A stretch of 64,000 nucleotides of DNA from Isoetes taiwanensis (taxonomy: Eukaryota > Streptophyta > Lycopodiopsida > Isoetales > Isoetaceae): NCBI GenBank assembly GCA_021234155.1, contig JAJEKV010000839.1:16604-80603 (forward strand), written 5' to 3'. A program made the translations under genes and the position numbers. The notes beneath the pieces were generated by a model. The model saw nothing but the letters and a program-made list of their open reading frames with translations. It ran no database searches and was not told where the DNA came from. This document shows, piece by piece, positions 1 to 11,400 of the stretch; positions within the stretch are counted from its first letter, which is position 1; each line of letters starts with the position of its first letter.

Positions 1-3000
1 TAAAAAAAGTCTGGGTTGCAATCAAGCCCAACACCAAAAATTTGAAAGAATTAGGGGAAATAAAGACTTTTACCTGTTTTTACGGCCACACAATCGTAGA
101 CTCCCAATTTTTTTTTTCACTTATTTATCTCAGAACTCGCCAATCGTAATTAGTACATCCAAACTAAGAACAGGAATTTTTGCTTCAAAAAATGTTTCGT
201 AGATCTGCAGTATTCGTTAAATTACCAGTATTTATGAATGACGAATCTCGTGGACCCAAAAATAGTCTGTGATTTTTTTTTGCTTGTGGAAACCCTTCCG
301 AGATTAAATTATGGAAACCCTTCCGGGTTTAGGGGAAATTTGGAAGGGTTTCCAAAAAAATAGAATTATAACCCTGATCGGGAGGAGATAGTGTGATCGC
401 AAATGGAGTGCATGCATTAATATAATGGATATATATTCAAAGTTTACCTATTTAAACCTGAACCAAAATGTTTTACAATCAATCTTGCAAGAGTGGCATC
501 ATTCATTTTAACACATAAATGCAAAAAACACCACAAAAAGAGATGGAAAGACATTGCAAAAAAGAAATGAAGTGAAGCTTTATACCATTCTTTTTAAGAA
601 CATCATAAATGCATCTATAATGTAGAAGCAAATTCAGTGCCTGATGGGTGTCTTTTTCCCATTTTTTCCAGCTTGACCATTTCTTTTCTTCTTTTTCTTT
701 CTGGGTGGATCATTTCGAGAGCAGGTTATGAGCGTTTGAAGGTTCTATCAAGATATGATTGTCCAGGCATTGTTTTTTAAATGGTTCATAGGCTGATTTT
801 CGGCATTTTTTTGGCCATCACGATAGCTTTTTCTGAAACGCTCACCGTCTGAGATGATATTTCCGCTGGAGTTCCTTTTTGGAGGCAGTACCGATGACGA
901 TGGCATTCAACTTTTTCTTGTGAGGCAGATTCATCTGCTGCTCTTCCATTCTAATACTGCACTTTTCATTGCATGGTATTCGATTCCTGATGCAGGTTTG
1001 CAAACCCGGGGCCTCTATGTTTTTGAAGCTTTTGGAATTTTTATCCTTTCATTGAGAGCTTTCCTTGCTCGAGGGTTATTGTGGCATCTTTAAAGAAACT
1101 TTGTTCAAGGAAAATTGTTCAAAGGAAGCTTCTTTTAAGTATTATAGCGAGTTCTTTTTTCAATCATTTTATCTTTGGATTTTGAGCCCTTACATGCAAT
1201 TTTGTTGATTTAGAGTTGGGCCACCTCATCTTTCCGATTCGGGTGTTTGCTTTTATCTTGAGGTAAAACATGGAAGGATTTATTTGCTTCATGCTATGTT
1301 TTCATTTAGTAATTTCTCAATGTAGGTTTGCAGTCAGACTTTGGAGCAAGGGATTATTTCTTTAGATCATTTCTAATTGTTTGCTCTCTCTAGCAAATAC
1401 ACTTGCATCGAGCTGGTTCGCGTCTCGTGGTAAAGCCCTATGAAAGGACTTAATGTATGTTGTTAATGATTGTTAATAATTATTGCGAATACATTCTACG
1501 CTCTAGCGGCTTCGGATCCTACGCTCCTTTTCTACTAGGCTCGAGTAAAGTCTAAATATCACCACCGCCAAAGGTGGAGTTAGGGTCTTCGGAATCTCGG
1601 GGCTGGGAATGGGTGGTTCTTGTTGGCGATCCCTTGCATCTACAAAATATTGTACCTCAATTGGAATTATCAAGTCAAGTTACGGATCATGGCGTATATT
1701 GCTATTTGTGATTGTGTTATCACGCTTTTTACTTCATGAATCATCATAAGCCACTCACAACATCGAGCGGTTGTATATCCAACTTGATTCCTTCATATAT
1801 AACGAACAACATGTTTGTTTTCTGACATGTTTGTATATGGCAATGGCAGCGTAGCAAGAGGCGGGAAGAAAGGTACATCGTGGTTTGATCCAACATCAGA
1901 TTTCCATCAATACATCCAAATTTGCCTCAAGTCTATTAAATATTTTCAAAAAAATACATCGAATGTTGGCTACTCCATATCTTCATTATGAATCTTGAGA
2001 AATTGGTTCATATCTCGCATACAAAATTGCGGAACAATCATGCTTATCTTATTTATTTCTTTATTTTTATCTTAGGGCGTGCCACTCTTAAATCTGAGTT
2101 CTTAGTGGTATGTATTTACATGACTTCCCTTTTTTGTACATGGACTTGTAAGTATTCCACTAAAGTATCTTATGTGTTTATACTATGACCGTGGGGAGCA
2201 TCATGCTAATTCATGCGAAGAGGGAGGGAGAACCTTTCATAATGCGACCATTCGTGTCATTTTTCTAAAAATGATGCGGAGTGGTTTTCCGCTTTGAAGA
2301 AATTATGGCATGCAAATGCAATCCTAATTCGACTATACAAAGTTGCATTTAAATGATCATTTTCACAAAGGTATTTGCTTGCAACATATCTTTCCTTGCT
2401 TTTTTATCTTTTTACTTTACTTATCCTAATATGGACTTCATTTTCATCGACAATAACCCGATTGATATATACTTTGCATGTTGTACAATCGAGCATATAT
2501 TGCAATCATCTATTTCTACCTTCTTGCGTAAAAAGAAAACAAGAGTTATCACGAACCATGATGCATGCTTTAGATCCATGAATTAAATGCTTTACGTTTT
2601 TTCGCTTTCAGGATTAAAATAATGTTTTGAAGGGCCCAATATAGAGATCGGGTAAGAGGAAGAAAAGCGAGGATATAGATGGAGAAAAGTTTGAAAAAGC
2701 GAGAGGCCATTTTTCTCTTAAGTGAGTATGTAGCCTCTTCGCATATGGAAATGCATATCGGAAACTCGCAGAGGCACTTGATATATTTAAACAAAAATGC
2801 AAAAAGAGAAGTGTACTGCCATGCTATGTTAAGCATGGACGTTCAATTATTTGTTTCAGTGATGGTACTAACTGTTTTAAGTTCACCTGGCTCCCTCCTC
2901 TTGCATGAGGGCAATCTTTTGTTTGACGTGCTCTTTAAGGGTTTTTGAATGGGGGTTTATCTTGCTAGATACCTTTAACGTAGCACATTGATAAAATTTA

Positions 3001-3204
3001 TTAATGTTTGGGGATTACAATTTTAGAATCAAGATAGTTTATCCTTTCTAGATGCCAACTAGGACTTTAAGGAAAATACGCTTTAAGGTTTCTCATAGCA
3101 AATGTTCTGCTTACACATCTGCAACCCACTTTGGCATATGGAAAATGATCGACAACCAACGCATACATGGTCAATCACTTGCACGTTTCCATGTAAAAAA
3201 AATA
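1..3204. other. AT-rich stretch without a recognised gene
   Basis: Short open frames occur at 854-1093, 1988-2188 and 2353-2586. Their products are hydrophobic or low-complexity, have no motif I recognise, and overlap other frames of similar length, as expected for AT-rich non-coding DNA. No tRNA, LTR or transposase signature was seen on either strand. Confidence 0.5.
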
Positions 3205-4204
3205 AAATTTAGGGAAAATTATAAAAAATGCTCTTGTATTTGATAAAATTAAAAAAAATGCCCTTGTATTTTAGCAAATTATTGAAATGCCCCTCTGTTT
3301 CCTTTGTTTCTCCGAAGATCATCTCATTTATCTAGAACAATCCTTTAGGTTATGGTCTCCGGTTCTTATCGTTCCGCGGAAAGCATGTGGTCTTTGTTCT
3401 TGACGTGTTTGTGAAAGAGTACTTTTGAGCAAAAGCTAATTCTGCATTTAGTCTTACGAATTTGGATAAGGATCTAACCTAGAAATACACAATGTTTTTG
3501 TTTGAATCGAAGTACAGTTCTACGGGTTCAATTGGGTTATATGGTACACTTTTGGGTGAGAATTTCTGCTTTGGGTTAGAAATTAGATGCGGGATCCTTC
3601 CCGTGTTCCCGTTAGCAACTTTTGGGTAGAAAATTACGAGGTTAGAAAGTGAAATTTAATAGGCGTTTCATGCATAATTTGGAATGATCCAAGCTTTGGC
3701 GCAAATTACGATTTCAAGCGATGGAACCCAAGAAGGCGCTTCTTTTCTTCAAAAAAATCATGCAACCAAGATTTTAACATCATTTTGCAACAAGAACTTC
3801 GGTACCTTTCGGATGTTGAGCGATGAAGGCTCCCGGCATTGATTCTTGTTACGCATATTCTTGAAGGCTCACGGATTTAGAAGGAGGGCAATTACAATTA
3901 CAAGCGCCATTAGAACCACAATTCAAGGAGCGTCTTACGGAGCTTTGCATAACGTAATTTAGAGCTCACTCAACTAAAATCAGCAGTGATGTCGAAGGCC
4001 GACTTGAGAACATGCATTCTAACTCTTGAAAATCGCGAGAATATGGCAAGGTCTTTCCAATGGATCTGGAGTTGTCTTCTGGGCGATTTGGATGCCCGAT
4101 CTGAGAATGACATAGGGGCATTTTCATGAATTAACAAAATCTGGGGGTATTTTATAATTAGCAATGTAAATATAAGGGGCATTCTTGTAATTTTCCTAAA
4201 ATTT
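3205..4204. mobile_element. 1.0-kb element bounded by ~95-bp inverted repeats
   Basis: The left arm (3205-3296) starts AAATTTAGGGAAAATTA and runs through several 'aatgccc(c)ttgtat' words. The right arm (4107-4204) is its diverged reverse complement and ends TAATTTTCCTAAAATTT. The interior, about 800 bases, has no transposase motif. This architecture fits a non-autonomous DNA transposon (MULE- or hAT-like) or a foldback derivative. I could not identify a target-site duplication, so the superfamily is undecided. Confidence 0.55.
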
Positions 4205-4750
4205 AACAATGGAAAGCGATGTAGAATAATGATACAACTAGCATGACCTTTACTATATTGGAGTCAACATCATGCAAAATTTCACCCTAGTTATATGGCG
4301 GTGCATGCGGTTTGAGACCTAACATGGAAGTTTCGGTACCATATTCTTTACATCGAGGGAGATGATGTCGACTTTACCATTTTTCTTCACACAGGCATCA
4401 AGATCATGAAGAACTCAACAAATCACGGTAGCAAGTGCGCCACTAATGGCTCGCTTGTCTGGCGCAGGATTTCAAAGGCGAATGGCTTAAACTTAGAATA
4501 TAGGGTCAATGTAAGAGAGGACTTGCAATCCACTTGTGAAGGATAGGCTTGGCATAAGTGGATCGATAGATATATTTTGCTTTTCCACCCTTTCCTTATC
4601 GAGATTACTTGAAAGATACAAGGACCTTGTTCTTTGATGGAAGCATGCTATAAATAGCCGAGACTTAATATTTGGTTTTATGTGGTAGACCAACATTACT
4701 TGCATATATTTCATTGTCTTTAATGCCTTCCATTTTTTTCTTATCAGCTA
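4205..4750. other. no gene seen
   Basis: Short frames only, including a minus-strand frame at 4493-4714 with no recognised domain. Nothing supportable as a gene, RNA or mobile element. Confidence 0.4.
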
Positions 4751-4751
4751 C

Positions 4752-4806
4752 ACAATCTCCCATAGACCAATTGGTCTCCAGTACCTTCCTTCCTTCCTTC
4801 CTTCCT
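4752..4806 (+). repeat. 3' end of tailed short repeat, (TTCC)n tail
   Basis: The segment contains 'gaccaattggtctcc' followed by a TTCC tetranucleotide run at about 4784-4806. The same order, a GACC-ATTGGTCTC word then a simple-sequence tail, recurs at 22.9, 28.9 and (inverted) 13.8 and 40.0 kb. This is the shortest member of that family and only its 3' end is recognisable. Confidence 0.4.
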
Positions 4807-5452
4807 CTTCCCTCGAAGGCGTCTTATTTAACAACCACGATCATGTAGGAACCAAAACAATACACAAGGTTTTCGTGTGATCGAATGTTAAGCAAATATA
4901 AATAGATTTTGTTCCAAATGTTAGGGTTCTGGCTTTTGAATTGATTATCAAAACATAACCCGAACTATGATTTAAGCCCCTTCACCCCCTCAGGCCATGG
5001 AGGGCAACCCTCCGTCTTGTGACACCTTGTTTTATTGGCATTATCTATTGTATGGTGTACTTTGGCATATCACATATCAATGTTATGCCTTTTGTCTTTT
5101 AGGCTTCTTTTCAAAGTGCTTCTTGGACATGATTTTTATATATGGGAGGTTAACATTTGTTTCATACACTTTATTGCCTCTAACAATAGCTTCTTGAGAT
5201 GCCAAGGCCTACATGCTTTTAGAAGACTAATTGATAGTCTTACAAAAAAAAAAAAAAATACGATTGATTCTCATCCTTCACGCAGGATGTCCATTTCCTA
5301 TACCTCTTTAATTGTAGTGATAAAATGCTATTTATTCTTCACCTATAGAGATGATATAATGGTAAAAGTGTTTTTAGCACTTTGCAAAAAACTAATACCT
5401 AAACACATCCCAGGTGCTTTCGAATAATGCGGCATCGCCCGAGCACACGTTC
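4807..5452. other. no gene seen; includes a 15-A run
   Basis: A 130-codon plus-strand frame (5035-5427) spans an A run at 5244-5258, codes for a low-complexity product and resembles no family I know. I do not call it a gene. Confidence 0.4.
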
Positions 5453-5677
5453 TAGTCTCTATAAATAATTGTATTGCATTCAAAATATGTTATGAAGGTG
5501 GCGTATCTCTTCAAGCCAACCTCTATAATAATTGTATTCAAAAATATGTCATATGAAGGTAGCATAACCTCATATCTATCACAAATAAACACATGTACAG
5601 AAGAATCTCAAGCCTCTTGGTGGCAAATGTTAACATATTCACAGAAAGAATGTCAAGCGTGCTTGTTGCCCTTTCTT

Positions 5678-6250
5678 TCAGCAGGCACAGACAGGGCCTA
5701 ACTCTTCTAACACCATATTTGAAGCATGGCCTCTTACGTTTTAAGCTCTGAGGCGCACTTTTTAGTAGATCTGCAACCCAAGGGGTGTGCCAAAATTTGC
5801 TACACAGATATCCTTTCCTCAGGATCAAGGCTGCAACATAGCCAAAACAAGGCTCTTTGCTTCTTCTGACACCAAACCAACTGGCCAATGCAAGTGTGGG
5901 GGCAGCCAGATCCTCGCCATGGAGGAGTTCTTCGTGAATTTCTGCGGTTTTTAGACCTGAGAAGTGATGATTCCGAGTAAGCGCCTCATACAGGATCAAA
6001 CCAGACCCCATATGTCTATCTCTGTGGAATAATGTCCCTGCACAACCTCTGGAGCCAAATATCTTGGTGTTCCGACTCTGGATGTAAAACTGGGAGCAGA
6101 ACCTGAAAAACAAGCCGATATGCCGAAATCCGAAACCCTAACATCATAGGGTTTTGCTGCTGAGGTCACAAGAACGTTGCCTGGCTTCAGATCCCGGTGG
6201 ATAATGCCCTTTTGATGAAGATCCTGTATAGCTAGAGCAAGATTTCGAAT
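5678..6250 (-). pseudogene. Protein kinase fragment (copy 0), 5'-deleted
   Basis: Minus-strand remnant of the kinase that is intact at 33436-34422. It retains the second half of the catalytic domain: HRDLKPGNVLV catalytic loop, DFG, GTPRYLAPEV activation-segment end and the PEERIS arginine near the C-lobe end. The glycine loop and ATP-binding lysine are gone, because the sequence jumps at 6250/6251 to material that lies beyond the kinase start in the full copy. Small frameshifts split the rest. A 98-codon frame (5996-6292) runs across the junction and starts with unrelated residues, so it is a fusion by deletion and unlikely to be functional. Confidence 0.85.
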
Positions 6251-6330
6251 GGGAGTATTGTTATGGAGCTGGGTTATTAGTCCTGTTGTCACTTCTTGGG
6301 GGTTCGAAAAGGATTGAAAATTGATAATTA

Positions 6331-6554
6331 TGTCAAAAAGGATCTGGCACTTTCTGAAGGGTGCTCAGAAGCTGCCTGATTCTGTCTGGGATGTATGATA
6401 ACTGCCTTGCCCCTCTTGCTAAAGTATGCATGAATGGCTTGCACGTCTTTGCCAACTGTGCAGAATGAGTTCAGGCAGAGGAGGATCCCGTATCTGGATG
6501 GCTTTGCATATTCTTGTGCCCTCTTCTCCAAGTTATTATCGATAAAGTTCATCT
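6331..6554 (-). other. Conserved open frame upstream of the adenylate kinase exons (copy 0)
   Basis: Counterpart of the frame at 35015-35239. The shared peptide begins NLEKRAQEYAKPSRYG and ends with a Ser/Glu-rich tail. It recurs at about 48966-49163. I do not recognise the family. It may simply be the antisense reading of a conserved, non-coding part of the block. Confidence 0.25.
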
Positions 6555-6632
6555 GAAGACTCAGTGAAAGACTCAGTGGTGTTTTCGTTTGAAATAGACT
6601 GTAATGGAAATGAGAACTCAGGAGAGCCACCA

Positions 6633-6905
6633 AAGGTCATGATCTCTGGGCATCCAGCATCAGGAAAGGGTACAATGCGAACTTATAAAGAAAAAGGTAT
6701 TTCACTTTCTCAATCCATGATTTATATTTCGTTGGACACTTTAGCTTTATTGACAATCTGTTTGGAAAAACTCCCAGTAAAATTTGGTACATATTTCAGT
6801 TGGTAACCTGTTGCAGGCTGGAAGTGGCCACAGGAACAGAATATAGAAAGAAGGCTAAAGACTATATGGACCAGGAAAACTAGCTTCTGATGAAGTTGTG
6901 GTCAC
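6633..6905 (+). pseudogene. Adenylate kinase-like exons (copy 0)
   Basis: Two exon-like pieces match those at 35313-35595. The first encodes EPPKVMISGHPASGKGT, the P-loop of adenylate kinases (GxPxSGKGT). The second, from 6817 after a TTGCAG acceptor to about 6905, matches AEVAAGTEYRKKAKDYMD, but an extra G after the first codon shifts the frame. The third exon is lost: similarity stops at about 7066, just after the next acceptor. The parent family interconverts ATP and AMP with two ADP. This piece is a non-functional remnant. Confidence 0.75.
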
Positions 6906-7069
6906 AGTAATTATGACTTATGGATGATTCACGATGTTCTCTAATTGATCATCCCTTTTTTAGGCTCCAGGACCTGTACCATTATTAGTATTATTTTGCA
7001 AAGTATGGAACTTGAAATGTTTAGATGAATGTCTGACTGTCTTAGTTTTCATTTTAGATGGTCAGGTGA

Positions 7070-7904
7070 TGGTCTTGTCTGATCAAAAGAAATATTATGT
7101 AATAGAATCTATCGAACTCTCTCTGATGACTCTCCTCTAAAAGCAGAAGTTAGGCTAGAGGTGGATGGGATGGTGCCTAACCTTCTCTTAGCAAATTCGT
7201 GAAAAACATTATGCTTTAGGAGAGTACAATTCTTTAGGTGGACAGCTCTTCAAGGTGGTCTCAATACCAAAGAGAAGTTGGTGCTTAGAGGAATCTTGAC
7301 TGAAGACCAGTGCCCACTTGGATGTCAGGCTAGTGAATCTCTTCCACATATCTTTTTTTATCCTAAAATTACTGAGTTTTGGCATTGAGTATATCCTGCC
7401 CTGAGATTAAATGTACACCAACTTGGGTGGCCTGGTGTTATATTGATCTCAAATGCATGCTCCATTGCTGCTTCCTTAGTTAGTGTGACCCTTAGTTAGC
7501 TGTGATGTGGCTTGGGGTGGGACAAAGCATCTCTAAAGAATTACTTTAGTATGGAAGTAGCTTTAACGGCTTTGTCCTACCATAGGAAGATGGGGATGAG
7601 CTACCATAGAGGACTGGACAGAATTGACACGATTGAAGGGTTTTATAGCTACTTTAAATGTGACTGGATGAGTTTTGAAGACCTAAGTCTCAAATATTGG
7701 GACAAGTAGGGGAAACAATTTGAGTAACCGAGTATATATGGTTTTCTTGCCATCTTGCAAATGTGGAAATAGGAGTTCCTAAAGTACACATAGTATTGAT
7801 GCATAGGGATACATAACATTGGCTATAATTCTTTCTATCCGCCCATTATGTGGACTCTTTGTGTTTTATATCAATCATTATGAATAAAAAACTACACTCT
7901 TACC

Positions 7905-7949
<45 letters not shown>
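7070..7949 (+). mobile_element. LINE 3' end with poly(A) tail
   Basis: 7090-7400 matches the LINE fragment at 40381-40610 and encodes a reverse-transcriptase-associated zinc-binding (zf-RVT) region. Visible words are RWTALQGGLNTKEKLVLRG and, continuing, CPLGCQASESLPHIFFYP, a typical Cys/His pattern with the last Cys replaced. An in-frame TGA after LLLANS is shared with the 40-kb copy. The segment then runs through non-coding 3' sequence to 43 consecutive A residues at 7907-7949. The 5' end abuts the broken end of block copy 0. No target-site duplication was found. Confidence 0.75.
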
Positions 7950-7954
<5 letters not shown>

Positions 7955-9640
7955 TCTGCCGGTCTAATCAGGACTTTTACCTTCCATGGACTTTTGCAAA
8001 GACCACTTCATTAATATCGACCTTAAGCCAAAAGCAGTGCAAATTTGACTTAAGCCTTAAAAAGTGGTTAATATTTATCAAAGCAAAAGAATTTACCAAG
8101 TTCTATAATAGACAAGAGTTTTCTTTTGTCAATTTAATTCATTTTCTTGTTCAATACATCATATTCCTAGTGGAGGCGGGGACCTCCAAGAGAGGCTACT
8201 GTATCTAACCAGTTCACATTCACATGTTGGAGGGAAAAGAACTACAAAGCGTGAAGAGGGGAAGTGGTGGCTAGCCTTGCTACATTAGGAATAGATTAAG
8301 GTCAAAAGCATGTATTCTAGAAACCGACATTAATAAAAAGATATATGCTTATAAATATTGTAATGCTTGGACTATAGAAAGTTATATTTACTAATGGTGG
8401 CTACCCCCTCAATGTAACAAAATTTGGAATTACTAGGCATGGGAAATCGTCATGGAAACTGAGGAGATAAGGGGCTAGTTGATCATAGTAGGGAGATCAA
8501 TCCAAGGGGATCTGGCAAGAGCCTGAAAAGTAGGGATAAACGAGGAGGATGGGCAGTGGACCTGAGGCAGGAAGGGGAAAAGAATGGCAAAGGAAACACA
8601 GATGGAAACGAAATGGAGGTAGCAGAGGAGAAAGCCACGATAGAGGTGGGTACGATTCTGAGATATATGGTTATATGCAATGGCCTAAGAAGGTGGCAAG
8701 CCTCGAGGCGGATTCCTGGCTACAAATGCTCCCGGGGGGCGATATAGTAGACTATGTGATAGCAAATGAGAGGCAATAAAGGGAAATTGGAAAGATGGAG
8801 TTAGGAATGGCGTTAGAAGGAAGGGACCCTGACCCATCACTCTCCAAGATAAATGCGACAAAGGGGAAGAAAGCAGGAAAACCCGAGGCAAAGAATGAGT
8901 AGCGAGACCAAACTGGTAGTCAAATTCGAGAGAAACAGCAGTGGGAGCATTCATAAACACGGTAAAAAAAGAAAATGAGAGACAAAAAGTGGGGAGAGGA
9001 GGCTGAAGGGCGGAGGGAATGACATGAATGACATCTTGGAAGAAGCGGCACCGCTTGACGTCGGGAAAAGAAAAGAGGGAAGAAGGGCTATAGCATTTGA
9101 AGAGTCGGTATGGTTCGTGAAGCATGCATGGAACGAGGAGAAGGAAAGTCAAACAGGCAAAACTCACGAGGCGGTAACAAATATGTGAAGGTCTTGAAAA
9201 GAAAAAGTTCAAGACACGAAAAACTACCAATGGGGACTGGCAGGGGACTTGAAAAAAGGCCTAAAAGTGCGGAACAATAAAAAAAAGGCTCAAAAACAAA
9301 AGCGAATGGCCCGGGGAGGAGGGAAGAAAGCGGAGTAGAAATAAGTGGACAAGATATGGGCGATCTATACAAAGCGACGCACCAATCATGGCCCCGGAAG
9401 GTAGACACAAACCTTCCTTCTCGAGGAAAGAGGTGACATGGGCACTAAACAAGATGTGGCAAATAACAAGGCCGGTTTATATGAATTTGGCTGTTGAGAT
9501 GTTGAAATGTGTAGAAAACCGGATAGTAGGGATCATAACCGGGGATAGGTTCAATGCGTTTATACGTTTTATCACGAATCATTATGAATTGTATAATCTG
9601 ACACATATTTCTTGCGTATAAAAGCGTAAAAATACGGCAA
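7950..9640. other. unrecognised, partly purine-rich; possible LINE 5' region
   Basis: 8480-9250 is strongly purine-rich on the plus strand and would encode Lys/Glu/Arg-rich peptide in several frames, as LINE ORF1 regions often do. A 77-codon frame at 9388-9621 reads through without stops but has no motif I recognise. Because a LINE reverse transcriptase remnant lies downstream on the same strand, this may be the front of that element; this is inference only. Confidence 0.3.
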
Positions 9641-9654
9641 AAAATTCCCGTCGG

Positions 9655-9965
9655 AATTTACCCGGCGTCTGGCGAAAACAAGCGATGGCGTCTGGCGAAA
9701 ATTTTTCGGTGTCACCAGTGAAAAGCGTCGTGACCAAATTTTTTTTTTTTTTTCAGCGATCTGTGAAAACTTTAACGTCGCGAAGTATTTTCGGCGTCTG
9801 GCGATCTGAAAATGGCGTCGTCTGAAATTCAAAAACCGGTTTAAAAAATTTTTTTTTTTGGCGAATTTTGCGTCTGTGAAAATAACGTGATCGGCGTCTG
9901 GCAATTTTACCGGCGTCTTGGCGATCTGAAAGGTTCGCGTCGCAGCGAAAAAAATCTTTTTTTAA
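9655..9965 (+). repeat. Degenerate GCGTCTGGCGA repeats with T/A homopolymers
   Basis: The word GGCGTCTGGCGA or a one- to two-base variant occurs repeatedly, for example near 9664, 9687, 9790 and 9893, usually followed by A/T-rich runs. The companion word GCGATCTG recurs near 9757, 9800 and 9920. Homopolymers of 10-15 T or A interrupt it. It is not a regular tandem array. It could be diverged subrepeats of an element or a low-accuracy assembly patch. Confidence 0.45.
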
Positions 9966-10499
9966 ATCCGGTAAAAAAAAAAAAAAATTTTTTTTTTTTT
10001 TTAATTTCAATACGCGAATTCTTACCTCTTGTGAATACTTTTTTTGCTGCGTTCGGCGTACGCGGAGTTTTCAAGTTTATGCGCAGCGAAAAATTTTCGG
10101 CGTCGCAGCTTTCCGCGAAGCTTGCTTGAAATTTTTTCCGTGCGGCCCGGTTTTTATCACGTTAAATCGTCATTTTGTTAAAAATCGTATTTTTTGACTT
10201 TTATCGTCGAGGAATTTTAATTTTATGCGTATAGAACCTATCGATCATATAAGAGTTATTCAATGAGGTAATACCTCGGGCCTACGGAAAGATGGCGGTT
10301 AATAAAGTAATTCGCTCCATAAAGGAAAGCGAGAGAAGAACCGAGTAATTATAGGACCATCATGGTGATTCGGTATTCGCGCGAAATGGTTAGGGAAAGC
10401 ATTAAATCAGCGAAAATTTGGCGCAGAAAGAGGCTTCGCTAAAGGCGGTGCGGTTTTAGGCCGGTACCGACTTCGAGGAACCATCGGTGACTCAGGATA

Positions 10500-10844
10500 A
10501 TGATAGAGCACAAGGAGAGTAACAAGAAGATCATATCTCGCCGTAGACTTTAAAAAGCCGACCACGGTACCGGAGATAAACTCCTACTTAGACTAATGGG
10601 ACTAAGAGCACGGAAGGGCTAGTAGGATCAATTGCAAGGCTATATCAAAAGGTATATGCCAAAATAGAGGGGAAGGAAGCAATAGATTGCGACCACGGGG
10701 AGTAAAAAGCAAGGATGCCCACTATCACCCACACTTTTGGGATATACATAGATGCCCTGAGGAATTTTTTAAGGAAAAGAGGGAGGCAGGGAAGCACCAA
10801 TGATAGGAGAACAAAGTCCCAATAATGCTATATCTTGGATGACT
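10500..10844 (+). pseudogene. LINE reverse transcriptase remnant
   Basis: Broken frames give successive reverse transcriptase words of non-LTR elements: AVDFKKA then DKLLLRLMGL, VGSIARLYQKVYAKIEGKEAI, and KQGCPLSPTL then GIYIDALRNFL. Next comes MLYL and, after a one-base slip, DD, which corresponds to the catalytic YxDD box. Several frameshifts separate the words. The enzyme class copies element RNA into DNA at a nicked target. The frame ends abruptly at the CACTA terminus at 10845, right after the catalytic box, so the LINE was probably interrupted by that insertion. Confidence 0.75.
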
Positions 10845-11400
10845 CACTACAAGAGGATAGGCTTTTTTGTGTCAAAGCCTGCGTCACTACCTTTTAAGGT
10901 TTGTCGGATTTGTGTCGAGCTTGAAAGTGACACAAATTAATTTGATTGCGTCAATACTTACCCAATCGTTATAGTTGTGTCAACAACAGCGTCATTTTGT
11001 CACATATTTGTGTCAAAATTTTATTACTTTTAAGTTAGCATTTGTAATGCCCGATTACATCATGTATTGTGAAAAGTTGTGACATAATTTAAGTAAGAAT
11101 AACAATACGTTTATGTCACTATAACATCGCTAGTTCTAAAGTTTTGAGTTAATTTTGTAATGCTTTTGTGTCACATTTTATGATAGCTTCTTGTCACCTT
11201 TTTAAAAGCGGCTTGTGTCATTTCACGATGCTCGGACACATCGGCAATTTTATATCAATTTTTCACATGTCAGGTTGGATCTTTGCCTGGTGGGCGTGGC
11301 GTTAAAATACTATCTATCTATTCTATTATATATTGTGGCACCATTATCATGATTGCGTCAAAAGTGTCAATATAGTGACATTAATGAATTAAATGCATAG
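10845..11400 (-). mobile_element. CACTA-type terminus with subterminal repeats
   Basis: The sequence CACTACAAGAGGATAGGC at 10845 has the CACTACAAGA start typical of En/Spm (CACTA) termini. It is followed by a dense set of TGTGTCA/TGACACA and GCGTCA words in both orientations over about 500 bases, the usual subterminal transposase-binding layout. The TNP2-like remnants downstream lie on the minus strand, so this is the 3' end of the element. ACT at 10842-10844 would be the 3-base target duplication if the far end is followed by ACT; I did not find that end. Confidence 0.7.

Larger units (their letters stand above)
5453..7066. repeat. Copy 0 of the kinase/adenylate kinase block
   Basis: From about 5453 this matches the sequence beginning near 33211, and matching ends near 7066 (counterpart about 35753). 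It carries the kinase 3' half on the minus strand and two adenylate kinase exons on the plus strand. It lacks the middle of the block (34012-34937), removed by a deletion at 6250/6251. CAG/CTG words are largely preserved relative to the 33-35 kb copy, unlike the copies at 27.4 and 42.2 kb. Confidence 0.85.

Noticed and set aside
5035-5427. 130-codon plus-strand frame as a gene
   Set aside because: It runs through a 15-A tract, overlaps other equally long frames and has no recognisable composition or motif.
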